Source: Anthropogastromicrobium aceti
GTDB lineage: Bacteria; Bacillota; Clostridia; Lachnospirales; Lachnospiraceae
DNA length: 64,000 nt
Reading direction: 5' to 3' (one strand)
Assembly: GCF_025567095.1 (NCBI RefSeq)
Contig: NZ_JAOQJH010000008.1
How positions within the stretch are numbered: position 1 is the first letter of the stretch; every line of letters starts with the position of its first letter. The notes under the pieces are model-generated. The model was not told the DNA's origin. It made no database searches and saw only the letters and a program-made list of their open reading frames with translations. Positions 7,597-17,236 of this stretch are shown piece by piece. A program made the position numbers and the translations under genes.

Positions 7597-9219
7597 TTAA
7601 TTCTGTTCGCTTTGATTTTTCTGATACTCCAGTGCAGCACCGATGAAGCCCTTAAACAGTGGATGTGGGCGATTTGGTCTTGACTTTAATTCTGGATGAG
7701 CCTGGGTACCAATAAACCACGGATGATTTGGAAGCTCGATCATCTCTACAATGCGGCCGTCTGGTGAGATACCAGAAAGAGTCATGCCGTGAGAAGTGAG
7801 GGCAGCACGGTAATCGTTGTTGACCTCATAACGGTGACGATGACGCTCTGCGATTTTCTCAGTGCCGTAAAGCTGATAAGCCTTTGTGTCCTTTCCTAAG
7901 ATACATGGATAAGAGCCAAGACGTAATGTACCACCGATGTCAGTGACACCATTTTGATCTGGCATCAGATGGATAACTGGATGAGCGGTTTGCGGATCAA
8001 GCTCAATGCTGTGTGCATCGCGAATGTCAAGAACATGACGGGCAAACTCAACGATTGCCATCTGCATGCCAAGGCACAGGCCAAGGAATGGAATGTTATT
8101 TTCACGTGCATAGCGGATAGAGGTAATCATGCCCTCAATACCACGATCACCAAAGCCGCCAGGAACGATAACACCGGATACATCCTTTAATTGTTCAGCT
8201 ACATTCTCAGTTGTTACCTGCTCAGAATCAACCCATTTAATAGTTACACTTGCATGATGAGCAACACCGCCGTGCTTAAGTGCCTCAACAACACTGATAT
8301 ATGCATCGTGAAGTGAGGTATACTTTCCGACAAGAGCAACGGTTACAGAGCTTGTCGGATTCTTCCATGCATCCACCATAGCTTTCCACTCGTCAAGATC
8401 AGGTTTTGGACTATCAAGACCAAGGCATTCGCAGGCAACGTCTGCTAAATGTTCTTCCTCAAGCATAAGCGGAACCTCATATAATACGTCACAGTTCAAA
8501 TTTTCTAATACGTGGCTGACTGGAACATTACAGAACAGACCGATCTTAGCCTTCATCTGGTCGCCCATTGGGTAATCGCTGCGGCACATGATGACATCTG
8601 GCTGAAGTCCCATTCCCTGAAGCTCTTTAACGCTTGCCTGTGTAGGCTTTGTTTTCAGCTCCTGAGAAGCAGATAGATACGGGATCAGGGTAACATGAAT
8701 CAGCATAGAATTGTTGCGGCCAACCTCATGCTGGAACTGACGGATAGACTCTAAAAACGGCTGACTCTCGATATCACCGACAGTACCGCCAACCTCGATA
8801 ATGGCAATTTCTGTCTTATCAGTTGTAAAATTGCGGTAGAAACGATCCTTAATTTCATTTGTGATGTGAGGGATTACCTGCACGGTACCGCCGCCGTAAT
8901 CGCCACGGCGCTCGCGTTGCAGTACGCTCCAGTAAACCTTTCCAGTGGTAACATTGGAATTGCGGGTGAGGCTTTCATCAATAAAGCGCTCATAGTGACC
9001 AAGATCAAGATCAGTCTCAGCGCCGTCATCGGTGACAAACACCTCTCCGTGCTGAACCGGGTTCATAGTTCCTGGGTCAATGTTGATATAAGGGTCGAAT
9101 TTTTGCATGGTAACGGTGTAGCCGCGCGCCTTTAACAGACGGCCAAGTGATGCGGCAGTGATTCCTTTTCCAAGTCCGGATACGACGCCTCCGGTGACAA
9201 ATACGTACTTAACAGGCAT
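7597..9219 (-). CDS. pyrG: CTP synthase
   Basis: This 540-residue enzyme aminates UTP to CTP using glutamine and ATP. The N-terminal synthetase domain starts KYVFVTGGVVSGLGKG with the nucleotide-binding loop. The C-terminal class I glutamine amidotransferase domain has the catalytic Cys in GLCLGMQ near residue 383 and the His-Glu pair in THPEL-like QAHPELKS near the C-terminus. Length and motifs are standard. Its start is preceded by GAGGAGGTAATT on the minus strand. It is divergent from ftsH across a 313-bp gap. Confidence 0.97.
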   Translation of the reverse strand: MPVKYVFVTGGVVSGLGKGITAASLGRLLKARGYTVTMQKFDPYINIDPGTMNPVQHGEVFVTDDGAETDLDLGHYERFIDESLTRNSNVTTGKVYWSVLQRERRGDYGGGTVQVIPHITNEIKDRFYRNFTTDKTEIAIIEVGGTVGDIESQPFLESIRQFQHEVGRNNSMLIHVTLIPYLSASQELKTKPTQASVKELQGMGLQPDVIMCRSDYPMGDQMKAKIGLFCNVPVSHVLENLNCDVLYEVPLMLEEEHLADVACECLGLDSPKPDLDEWKAMVDAWKNPTSSVTVALVGKYTSLHDAYISVVEALKHGGVAHHASVTIKWVDSEQVTTENVAEQLKDVSGVIVPGGFGDRGIEGMITSIRYARENNIPFLGLCLGMQMAIVEFARHVLDIRDAHSIELDPQTAHPVIHLMPDQNGVTDIGGTLRLGSYPCILGKDTKAYQLYGTEKIAERHRHRYEVNNDYRAALTSHGMTLSGISPDGRIVEMIELPNHPWFIGTQAHPELKSRPNRPHPLFKGFIGAALEYQKNQSEQN

Positions 9220-9532
9220 AATTACCTCCTCTGAAGAAAAATAAAAGTGTCAATAGTAAAATGCGTGTATGAACTATTCAGCCATATAAAATAAATCCAT
9301 ATATTACAGAAAGCAATTTTACTGGCTCTGAATAGTCAACAAAATCAGAGTTATTATACAACCATTTTTTTTTCTGCGCCACTATTATTTCACAGAAATT
9401 TTATTGCAATATTGCATGTTCAATTATATAATAGTTACAGTTTACTTCTCATGTATGTTTCTTAGACTTTGCTAAAGTAGCTTTATAAGGCACGCATGAT
9501 GGGTACTGAAAATGAAGAAAGGTGAGGAACGA
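9220..9532. other. Divergent pyrG/ftsH intergenic region
   Basis: This AT-rich 313-bp gap has no gene. On the ftsH side it holds a strong promoter (9404-9432). On the pyrG side ACTATTCAG near 9274-9282 is repeated inverted as CTGAATAGT near 9329-9337, so the pyrG leader could form a long hairpin. I saw no clear U-tract terminator of the kind used for CTP-dependent attenuation of pyrG in Bacillus. Confidence 0.6.
9404..9432 (+). promoter_or_regulatory. Promoter of ftsH
   Basis: A -35 TTGCAA (9404-9409) and a consensus -10 TATAAT (9427-9432) are spaced by 17 bp. The resulting leader is about 95 nt. Confidence 0.8.
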
Positions 9533-11422
9533 ATGGACGACAGGGAAAGAAAACCTGATAACAGGAATAACAAAAAACGAAATTATCAGTTGTATATAAT
9601 CTTGGCGATTGTAGCAGCAGTTACTGTTGCACTGATAACGGGACTGGATTCTCTAGTCAAGAAAAGTACGACAAAAAAGGTAACGTACGATGAGTTTGTG
9701 GAAGCAGTAGAGGAAGGAAAGGTAGATTCAGTAAAGATTTCCAGCGCAAGAGTAACATTTACGCTGACAGATGATCTTCGTATGACTTACTATACGCCAT
9801 ATCTTCCAGATTCAAATTTACTTCCTATGCTGAATGAGGCAGGTGTAGAATATACGGGTACGGAGGATAGCTCAGGCTCAGCTATACTTGAATTTATTTT
9901 AGTGTATATTCTTCCATTTGCATTGATCTGGATTCTGATGGGATTTTTTATGCGCCGTATCGGAGGAGGTTCCGGCGGCATGATGGGCATTGGAAAGGCG
10001 AACACAGCAACTAATATGAGTCGTGCAACTGGTGTAACATTTGCTGATGTGGCTGGTGAGGACGAAGCAAAGGAGTCATTGACAGAAATTGTTGATTTCT
10101 TACACAATCCACAGAAATATGTGCAGATCGGTGCAAAGCTTCCGAAGGGCGCACTTCTTGTAGGCCCTCCAGGAACAGGAAAGACGCTTTTGGCAAGAGC
10201 CGTTGCAGGCGAGGCTAAGGTTCCGTTCTTCTCATTGTCTGGTTCTGATTTTGTAGAGATGTTTGTCGGTGTGGGTGCATCAAGAGTGCGTGATTTATTT
10301 AAGACTGCACAGCAGAATGCACCGTGTATCATTTTTATTGATGAGATCGATGCTATCGGTAAGACAAGAGATACACGCTACGGTGGAAATGATGAGCGTG
10401 AGCAGACATTAAATCAGCTGCTCTCTGAGATGGATGGATTTGATGCTTCTAAGGGTGTACTTGTCATGGCAGCGACTAATCGTCCTGAAATTCTTGATAA
10501 GGCACTTCTTCGTCCGGGTCGTTTTGACCGACGTGTCATCGTAGATAAGCCTGATCTTAAAGGTCGTATTGCAATCTTAAAGGTTCATGCAAAGGATGTG
10601 CGAATGGATGATTCTGTTGATTTAGAGGCAATTGCGCTTGCAACAAGTGGTGCCGTAGGTTCAGATCTTGCTAATATGATCAACGAGGCAGCGATCACTG
10701 CAGTAAAAAGAGGAAGTCAGGTGGTATCTCAGAAGGATCTTCTTGAGGCTGTCGAGGTTGTTCTTGTCGGTAAGGAAAAGAAGGACCGCGTCATGAATCA
10801 GAAAGAAAGACGTATCGTTTCCTATCATGAGGTTGGCCATGCACTTATCAGTGCACTTCAAAAGGATTCAGAACCTGTACAGAAAATCACAATTGTACCA
10901 AGAACAATGGGTGCGCTCGGCTATGTAATGCAGACACCGGCAGAGGAAAAATTCCTAAATTCCAAGGAAGAAATATTAAATATGGTTGTCATGGCGCTCG
11001 GCGGACGTGCCGCAGAGGAACTTGTTTTTAACAGCGTGACAACTGGTGCATCAAATGATATTGAGCAGGCAACTGCCTATGTCAGAAATATGATAACAAT
11101 GTACGGTATGTCAGAAGAATTTGGTCTGATGGCACTTGAGACAGTAGAAAACCAGTACTTGGACGGACGCAGAGTGCTAAATTGCGCTGATGCAACGGCT
11201 GCTCAGATTGATCAGGTAGTAAAGGAAACGCTTAAGAAATGCTATGAGCAGGCAAAGCAGATGCTTTCTGAGAACAGAGAGGTCATGGATCATCTGGCAG
11301 AGTTCTTAATTAAAGAAGAAACAATTACTGGAAAAGAGTTCATGGAAATCTTCCATAAATATCGTCTGGAGCAGATGGAACGCCAGGTTGGTATGGACGT
11401 ATCAGACAACACAAACGAATAA
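9533..11422 (+). CDS. ftsH: ATP-dependent zinc metalloprotease FtsH
   Basis: This 629-residue membrane-anchored AAA+ protease degrades misfolded and regulatory membrane proteins. It has an N-terminal TM (about residues 20-42), an extracytoplasmic region, a second TM (about 122-146), a Gly-rich linker, the AAA module (Walker A GPPGTGKT, Walker B IIFIDEIDAIG, second region of homology ATNRPEILDKALLRPGRFDR) and the zinc site HEVGH with its distal Asp in GASNDIEQAT. I prefer the ATG at 9533, with AAAGGTGAGG before it, over an in-frame ATG at 9512. The stop is followed by a hairpin that separates it from uvrC. Confidence 0.96.
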   Translation: MDDRERKPDNRNNKKRNYQLYIILAIVAAVTVALITGLDSLVKKSTTKKVTYDEFVEAVEEGKVDSVKISSARVTFTLTDDLRMTYYTPYLPDSNLLPMLNEAGVEYTGTEDSSGSAILEFILVYILPFALIWILMGFFMRRIGGGSGGMMGIGKANTATNMSRATGVTFADVAGEDEAKESLTEIVDFLHNPQKYVQIGAKLPKGALLVGPPGTGKTLLARAVAGEAKVPFFSLSGSDFVEMFVGVGASRVRDLFKTAQQNAPCIIFIDEIDAIGKTRDTRYGGNDEREQTLNQLLSEMDGFDASKGVLVMAATNRPEILDKALLRPGRFDRRVIVDKPDLKGRIAILKVHAKDVRMDDSVDLEAIALATSGAVGSDLANMINEAAITAVKRGSQVVSQKDLLEAVEVVLVGKEKKDRVMNQKERRIVSYHEVGHALISALQKDSEPVQKITIVPRTMGALGYVMQTPAEEKFLNSKEEILNMVVMALGGRAAEELVFNSVTTGASNDIEQATAYVRNMITMYGMSEEFGLMALETVENQYLDGRRVLNCADATAAQIDQVVKETLKKCYEQAKQMLSENREVMDHLAEFLIKEETITGKEFMEIFHKYRLEQMERQVGMDVSDNTNE

Positions 11423-11454
11423 AGAACAAAACATATTGATTTAATCTATTATGG

Positions 11455-11523
11455 ACGCTCATTTATAAAAGAAGCACAATTTTTTTATGTTGATTTGCTT
11501 TGCTTATGAATGGGCGTTTTTTA
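11455..11523 (+). terminator. ftsH terminator/attenuator abutting the uvrC ribosome site
   Basis: A 14-nt arm (11455-11468) pairs with 11504-11517 (two G-U pairs) and is followed by a T run at 11517-11522. The T run leads straight into the AAGGAG ribosome site of uvrC. Either uvrC depends on readthrough, or a promoter lies inside the hairpin loop. Confidence 0.65.
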
Positions 11524-11533
11524 AGGAGTATGT

Positions 11534-13465
11534 ATGGAGCAAGATGATTTTTTAGCACGAAAAGAGCAGATATTAAATCGCAATTCTGCGAAGAATTTCA
11601 AAGAATTTAATATTGAAAATGAATTAAAAAAGTTGCCTGCAAAGCCGGGCGTCTATCTGATGCATGATGCATCGGACGAGATTATTTATGTCGGAAAGGC
11701 GATTAAGCTTTGTAATCGTGTACGCCAGTATTTTCAGCGCAGTAAAAAGCCGTCTGCCAAAATCGAGCAGATGGTTTCTCATGTTTCATATTTCGAATAT
11801 ATTGTGACAGACTCTGAGATGGAAGCACTTATTTTAGAATGCAACCTGATAAAGAAACATCGTCCGCGCTATAATACGATGCTTATGGATGACAAGGCAT
11901 ACCCGTATATTAGAATTACAGTCGATGAAGATTTTCCAAGAGTCATGCTTGCGCATAAGCAGGTGCGTGATAAGAGCCGTTATTTTGGACCATATCCGAG
12001 CGGACTGGCTGTTAAGGACACACTAGAACTAGTGCATAAGCTCTTTGGCATTCGCACCTGTAATCGTGTTTTGCCGCGCGATCAGGGAAAGGAACGTCCT
12101 TGCTTGAATTATCATATCGGTCAGTGTATGGGACCATGCCAGGGGTATGTCACAAAAGAGGAATATGGGAAACAGATTGACCGCGTGATTTCGCTACTTA
12201 ATGGAAATTATGTGCAGCTGAGAAAAGAACTCGAGGAAAAAATGAAAGCTGCGGCGGCAGAACTTGAGTTTGAAACGGCTGCAAAATACAGAGATCTTGC
12301 AGAAAGCATTACAAAAATTGCCCAACAGCAAAAGATTACAGACAGCAGTTCATTAAATGACCGTGATGTGATTGCCAGTGCAATAGAAGGCGCTGATGCA
12401 GTTGTCCAGGTCTTTTTTGTCCGTGAAGGCAAGCTGATTGGCCGTGATCACTATCATGTCAGCGTAGCCGGCGGCGATACCGAAGCAGATGTTTTAAGTA
12501 GCTTTGTAAAACAATATTATGCAGGAACACCATTTCTTCCCGGTGAAATTTATATTCCATGCGAGCTAGAGGATATGGAAGTGATTGGCAGCTGGCTAAC
12601 GAAAAAACGTGGCAAAAAGGTTGAAATTCTAGTGCCTAAGCGAGGCCGTAAGGAAAAAATGCTTGAACTTGCTGCGCAGAATGCAAAGATTGTTCTGCGC
12701 CAGGATAAGGATCGCATAAAGCGCGAAGAGGAACGCACAACAGGTGCGCTAAAGGAAATCGAAGGCTGGCTAAACTTGACGCATATTAACCGCATAGAAG
12801 CATATGATATTTCTAATACAAGCGGTATGGAATCAGTTGGATCTATGGTTGTTTTTGAAGGTGGAAAGCCAAAAAGAAACGATTACAGAAAGTTCAGGAT
12901 AAAAAGCGTGCAGGGGCCAAATGATTATGCCTCAATGTACGAGGTGCTGACAAGGCGTTTCGAGCGTGCAAAAACAGGCAGTGAAAGCACATCCGACAGT
13001 TTCGTGCGTCTGCCAGACGTCATCATGATGGACGGTGGACGAGGTCAGGTCAATATGGCGCTTGAAGTCTTGGGAAAATTGGAAATGTCCATTCCAGTAT
13101 GCGGCATGGTAAAGGATGATCATCATCACACAAGAGGCTTGTATTATAATAACGTAGAGCTTCCAATCGACACACATTCAGAAGGATTTCATTTAATTAC
13201 ACGCGTGCAGGACGAGGCACATCGCTTCGCTATTGAATACCATAAAAGTCTGCGCGGCAAAAAAGAAATTCATTCTATTTTAGACGATATTCCAGGCATA
13301 GGACCAAAGCGCAGACTGGCATTAATGCGTCAGTTTGGAGATATTAATGAAATCCGCGAGGCCACAGTCGCACAATTAGCAGATGTCGAAGGGATGAACG
13401 AGCGCGCCGCCGAGTCGGTCTATGAGTTTTTTCATTCAGTAGTTTACAAAACGGACACAAATTGA
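11534..13465 (+). CDS. uvrC: Excinuclease ABC subunit C
   Basis: This 643-residue subunit makes both incisions in nucleotide excision repair with UvrA and UvrB. The N-terminal GIY-YIG nuclease shows KPGVYLMHD followed by IIYVGKA near residues 36-55, with R and E catalytic positions downstream. A UVR (UvrB-binding) motif lies near 235 (EFETAAKYRDL), followed by the RNase H-like second nuclease region (IEAYDISN and MDGGRGQV) and C-terminal helix-hairpin-helix motifs (IPGIGPKRR and VEGMNERAAE). The start is set by AAGGAG five bases before the ATG. Confidence 0.95.
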   Translation: MEQDDFLARKEQILNRNSAKNFKEFNIENELKKLPAKPGVYLMHDASDEIIYVGKAIKLCNRVRQYFQRSKKPSAKIEQMVSHVSYFEYIVTDSEMEALILECNLIKKHRPRYNTMLMDDKAYPYIRITVDEDFPRVMLAHKQVRDKSRYFGPYPSGLAVKDTLELVHKLFGIRTCNRVLPRDQGKERPCLNYHIGQCMGPCQGYVTKEEYGKQIDRVISLLNGNYVQLRKELEEKMKAAAAELEFETAAKYRDLAESITKIAQQQKITDSSSLNDRDVIASAIEGADAVVQVFFVREGKLIGRDHYHVSVAGGDTEADVLSSFVKQYYAGTPFLPGEIYIPCELEDMEVIGSWLTKKRGKKVEILVPKRGRKEKMLELAAQNAKIVLRQDKDRIKREEERTTGALKEIEGWLNLTHINRIEAYDISNTSGMESVGSMVVFEGGKPKRNDYRKFRIKSVQGPNDYASMYEVLTRRFERAKTGSESTSDSFVRLPDVIMMDGGRGQVNMALEVLGKLEMSIPVCGMVKDDHHHTRGLYYNNVELPIDTHSEGFHLITRVQDEAHRFAIEYHKSLRGKKEIHSILDDIPGIGPKRRLALMRQFGDINEIREATVAQLADVEGMNERAAESVYEFFHSVVYKTDTN

Positions 13466-13495
13466 TACAATGAAGAAAAAAAAGGAGATAAATTT

Positions 13496-14428
13496 ATGAG
13501 CGGAGTTACTATTTCAGCATTAATTAAAAAAATGAATTTGGAACTTTTGACAAAAGAGATAAATACAGACAAGATCAAACTGTATCATCCGGATGTTAAT
13601 CGTCCGGCACTGCAGCTGGCGGGCTATTACGAGCATTTTGATCGTGAGCGTGTTCAGCTGATTGGTGTTGTGGAGTATACCTATATGCAGCGCATGACAG
13701 AAGAGCAGCGTCTGGAAAATTATGAAAAGTTGCTTTCAAGCGAGATTCCATGTATCATCTTTTCCACAAATAATAGACCTGGTGAGACATTTTTAAAGAT
13801 TGCAAGCAAATATAAGGTTCCTGTTATGCTTTCTGATAAAAAGACCTCTCCTTTGATGGCAGAGATAATTCGTTGGTTAAATGTTGAGCTGGCACCGACA
13901 ATCTCAATTCATGGTGTGTTAGTCGATGTTTATGGTGAAGGTGTGCTGATTACTGGAGAGAGCGGCATTGGAAAGAGCGAGGCAGCGCTTGAGCTTATAA
14001 AGCGAGGCCATCGTCTTGTATCTGATGATGTTGTAGAGATACGTAAGGTAAGTGATGAGACATTAGTTGGAAGTGCACCAGATATCACAAGACATTTTAT
14101 CGAGCTTCGAGGCATAGGAATTATCGATGTTAAGACATTGTTTGGTGTCGAGGCAGTTAAAAACACGCAGGCAATCGATATGGTTATTAACTTGGAGGAT
14201 TGGGATAAGGATAAGGAATATGATCGTCTTGGTCTGGAGGATCATTATACAGAGTTTCTTGGAAACAAGATCGTCTGCCACAACATTCCGATTCGTCCGG
14301 GCAGAAACCTTGCGATTATTGTAGAGTCAGCGGCTGTCAACTACCGTCAGAAGAAGATGGGCTATAATGCAGCTAGAGAGCTGTATAATCGTGTACAGCA
14401 AAATCTTGCCAGGAGAGATGACGATTGA
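13496..14428 (+). CDS. hprK: HPr kinase/phosphorylase
   Basis: This 310-residue bifunctional enzyme phosphorylates and dephosphorylates Ser46 of HPr and Crh, the signal for CcpA-dependent catabolite repression. The P-loop GESGIGKS lies near residue 154 and the family signature LELIKRGHRLVSDDVVEI directly follows. AAGGAG precedes the ATG. It opens an operon hprK-murB-rapZ-whiA-HPr in which the last gene encodes an HPr-like protein that keeps Ser46 but lacks His15, so enzyme and likely substrate are co-expressed. Confidence 0.97.
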   Translation: MSGVTISALIKKMNLELLTKEINTDKIKLYHPDVNRPALQLAGYYEHFDRERVQLIGVVEYTYMQRMTEEQRLENYEKLLSSEIPCIIFSTNNRPGETFLKIASKYKVPVMLSDKKTSPLMAEIIRWLNVELAPTISIHGVLVDVYGEGVLITGESGIGKSEAALELIKRGHRLVSDDVVEIRKVSDETLVGSAPDITRHFIELRGIGIIDVKTLFGVEAVKNTQAIDMVINLEDWDKDKEYDRLGLEDHYTEFLGNKIVCHNIPIRPGRNLAIIVESAAVNYRQKKMGYNAARELYNRVQQNLARRDDD

Positions 14429-15393
14429 TGGAATTTATGGAAATGGAAAGACAATTACAGGATAATGTTACAAAGAGGCTTCAGGCTATTTTAGAACCAG
14501 AGGATCTTCTTTTTGATGAGCCGATGAAGGACTACACGACTTTTCGAGTTGGGGGACCGGCAAAATGGATGGCAGCTCCGCAGGATGAGCAGCAGCTTCG
14601 CGTAATTTTAAAAATTTGCAGAAAACTGCAGATTCCATGCTTTATTCTTGGACGCGGCAGCAATCTGCTTGTCAGCGACAAAGGTTTTGACGGCGTGATT
14701 GTAAACTTACGAAAACATTTCAATAAAATTGAAGTAGATCGCGAAAATAAAACAATCACAGCAGAGGCAGGCGCATCACTTCCGGCTGTGTCACAGGCGG
14801 CACTATCTGCAGGACTTACAGGTCTTGAATTTGCTGCTGGCATTCCGGGAACAATGGGTGGCGGTCTGTTTATGAATGCAGGCGCGTATGGCGGCGAGCT
14901 AAAACAGGTCGTAACAGAAGCAGCTGTAATGACAAAGGACGGCATGATTTTACATGTGCCGGCAGAGCAGATGGCGCTTGGTCATCGTCTTAGCAGCTTT
15001 ATGCAGACTGGTGAGATTATTCTTTCTGTTAAGATGCAGTTAACACAGGGAAATCCAGTTGTAATTAAAGAAACTATGGATGATTTTAACAGTAGGCGAA
15101 GAGAGAAGCAGCCGCTTGAATACCCAAGTGCAGGAAGCACCTTTAAGCGTCCAGCAGGTTATTTTGCCGGAAAGCTGATCGAGGATGCAGGCCTTAAGGG
15201 ATTTTCAGTTGGCGGAGCACAGGTTTCAAAAAAGCATGCTGGTTTTGTAATTAACACTGGTTCTGCAACAGCAGCTGATATTTGGAATCTTTGCAATGAG
15301 ATACAAAACAGGGTTCAAAATGAGTTTGGTGTAACGCTGGAAATGGAAATTCAGAAGCTTGGTTCATTTGAGCAGCAAAAAACAAAGGGTTAA
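14428..15393 (+). CDS. murB: UDP-N-acetylenolpyruvoylglucosamine reductase
   Basis: This 321-residue FAD enzyme reduces UDP-GlcNAc-enolpyruvate to UDP-MurNAc in peptidoglycan synthesis. FAD-binding segments are TTFRVGGPA, LGRGSNLLV and GLEFAAGIPGTMGG. The catalytic Ser is in YPSAGSTFKRP, and the Glu of the last domain lies in the C-terminal region, as in type IIb MurB. The A of its ATG is the last base of the hprK stop codon, so the genes are translationally coupled. An in-frame TTG three bases upstream is a less likely start. Confidence 0.95.
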   Translation: MEFMEMERQLQDNVTKRLQAILEPEDLLFDEPMKDYTTFRVGGPAKWMAAPQDEQQLRVILKICRKLQIPCFILGRGSNLLVSDKGFDGVIVNLRKHFNKIEVDRENKTITAEAGASLPAVSQAALSAGLTGLEFAAGIPGTMGGGLFMNAGAYGGELKQVVTEAAVMTKDGMILHVPAEQMALGHRLSSFMQTGEIILSVKMQLTQGNPVVIKETMDDFNSRRREKQPLEYPSAGSTFKRPAGYFAGKLIEDAGLKGFSVGGAQVSKKHAGFVINTGSATAADIWNLCNEIQNRVQNEFGVTLEMEIQKLGSFEQQKTKG

Positions 15394-15396
15394 AAA

Positions 15397-16269
15397 ATGA
15401 GAATTGTAATTGTAACAGGAATGAGCGGTGCAGGAAAAACAACTGCGCTCAAGATGCTTGAGGATATGGGTTTTTACTGCGTTGACAATTTGCCAATTCG
15501 CCTGATTGAAAAGTTTGTTGAGCTGATTAAGGGTGGCGGCACTGAGGCAAATGATATAGCGCTGGGCATTGATATTCGTAATCCTGAGTTTATTGGACTT
15601 ATGAGCGAAGTCATTACGCAGCTAAAGCAGGAAGAAATTGACTGTAAGGTTTTGTTTCTTGAAGCATCAGATGAATGTCTTATTAAGCGTTATAAGGAAA
15701 CACGCCGCAGCCATCCGCTGTCACAGGGACAGCGAGTAGAGGTTGGAATTGCAAAAGAGCGAAAGTTAATGGCAGAATTGCTTTCTAAGTCCGATTATGT
15801 CATAAACACGTCGCAGCTTCTGACAAGAGAACTTAAGGCACAGCTAGAAGATATACTTTTAAAAGGCTTTGATTATAAAAATCTTTTTGTGACAGTGCTT
15901 TCATTCGGCTTTAAGTATGGAATACCTACAGATGCTGATCTTGTCTTTGATGTGCGATTTTTGCCAAATCCGTACTATTTTGAAAACATGAGACCGCTGA
16001 CAGGAAATGATGCACCTGTTCGCGACTATGTTATGAGTTCAGACACGGCAAAAGTATTTTTAGAAAAGCTCACCGATATGGTGACATTTCTGATTCCCCA
16101 TTATATTGATGAGGGAAAATCCCAGCTAGTCATAGCAATCGGCTGTACAGGCGGCAAGCACCGCTCTGTTACGATCGCCAATGCACTTTATGAAAAATTA
16201 AAGGGCAAAGAGGGCTATGGGCTGAGACTTGACCACAAGGATATTGAGAAAGATGGAAGAAGAAAATAA
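15397..16269 (+). CDS. rapZ: RapZ-family nucleotide-binding protein (YvcJ)
   Basis: This 290-residue P-loop protein has Walker A TGMSGAGKTTA near residue 8, followed by LEDMGFYCVDNLP. The C-terminal domain contains FGFKYGIP, DVRFLPNPYY and GCTGGKHRSV. In Escherichia coli RapZ controls GlmS expression; in Bacillus the homologue YvcJ hydrolyses nucleotides and has been linked to competence. It begins 3 nt after murB. The glmR (yvcK) gene that usually separates rapZ from whiA is missing. Confidence 0.95.
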   Translation: MRIVIVTGMSGAGKTTALKMLEDMGFYCVDNLPIRLIEKFVELIKGGGTEANDIALGIDIRNPEFIGLMSEVITQLKQEEIDCKVLFLEASDECLIKRYKETRRSHPLSQGQRVEVGIAKERKLMAELLSKSDYVINTSQLLTRELKAQLEDILLKGFDYKNLFVTVLSFGFKYGIPTDADLVFDVRFLPNPYYFENMRPLTGNDAPVRDYVMSSDTAKVFLEKLTDMVTFLIPHYIDEGKSQLVIAIGCTGGKHRSVTIANALYEKLKGKEGYGLRLDHKDIEKDGRRK

Positions 16270-17236
16270 GAAAGAAAAAGAAGGAGCCTCCTTTTCCATG
16301 CAGGTAAAGGAGGAGCTTTCCTACGTAGAAGGAACATCACGCCACTGTAAGCTGGCAGAGTTAGCAGCGTTAGTTCTTTGCTGTGGACGGCTGGTGGACA
16401 GGAAAAAAGATGATGGTTATAAAGATAGTTGTGTTAGTAAAACGTTACTTTTCGAGTCAGAAAATGAAACAGTTTTAAGAAAGTACTTTACTTTTGTACA
16501 AAAAACATTTAATATAGAGTTAATGCGTGTATACAAGGGAAACGGATATGCTTTAGAGCTGAATGAACAAGACACAAAAACGGTTTTGCAGGCAATAGAG
16601 CTTTCTGAAGGGGAGCCCCTGGAGAATTGCGTTGCAGACAGCAGACTTTTGCTTCGAAATTGCTGCCGCAGGGCTTTTGTCCGGGGTTGTTTTCTGGCAT
16701 CCGGCTCAATCAGTGCGCCGCAGAAAGGGTATCATTTTGAAATCGTTACCGTTTCAGAAAAGCGAGCGCAGCAACTGCAGCAGATCATCCGCACTTGTGG
16801 GATTGATGTAAAAACAGTGGTACGAAAAAAGTATCATGTAGTTTATGCAAAAGAAGGAGAGCAAATCGGAGATCTGTTAAGTTTGATGGAAGCACCAAAA
16901 GCCAGAATGAATTTTGAAAACATTCGCATTCTAAAGGATGTCCGCAACAGTGTGAACCGCAAAGTAAATTGTGAGGCTGCCAATCTGAATAAAACGGCAA
17001 ATGCCTCATTGGAGCAAGTTAGAGATATTGAATATATCAGTGAATATTACGGCCTGGAGAGCTTACCTGAAAATTTAAGACAGGCCGCACGTCTGCGTCT
17101 TGAAAAACCAGACGCCTCTCTGACAGAACTGGGAAAAATGATGGACCCGCCAGTAAGTAAATCAGGTGTTAACCATCGTTTTAAGAAACTAAAGGCATTA
17201 GCGGATCAGATGAGAGAAAAAGGAGGAAGATTATGA
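16253..17236 (+). CDS. whiA: WhiA, sporulation/division-linked DNA-binding protein
   Basis: This 327-residue protein has a LAGLIDADG-like N-terminal domain (SFSMQVKEELS, RGCFLASGSIS) and a C-terminal helix-turn-helix (LTELGKMMDPPVSKSGVNHRFKKL). WhiA is a regulator in Streptomyces and affects cell division and chromosome segregation in Bacillus. I use the ATG at 16253, overlapping rapZ by 17 bp. A start at 16298 would match the shorter N-termini of many homologues, and a TTG at 16229 is unlikely. Its stop overlaps the HPr-like gene by 4 bp. Confidence 0.93.
   Translation: MEEENKKEKEGASFSMQVKEELSYVEGTSRHCKLAELAALVLCCGRLVDRKKDDGYKDSCVSKTLLFESENETVLRKYFTFVQKTFNIELMRVYKGNGYALELNEQDTKTVLQAIELSEGEPLENCVADSRLLLRNCCRRAFVRGCFLASGSISAPQKGYHFEIVTVSEKRAQQLQQIIRTCGIDVKTVVRKKYHVVYAKEGEQIGDLLSLMEAPKARMNFENIRILKDVRNSVNRKVNCEAANLNKTANASLEQVRDIEYISEYYGLESLPENLRQAARLRLEKPDASLTELGKMMDPPVSKSGVNHRFKKLKALADQMREKGGRL

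Noticed and set aside
9260..9345. CTP-dependent attenuator in the pyrG leader
   Set aside because: An inverted repeat is present, but no U-tract terminator or GGGC-type start site typical of Bacillus pyrG control was recognised.
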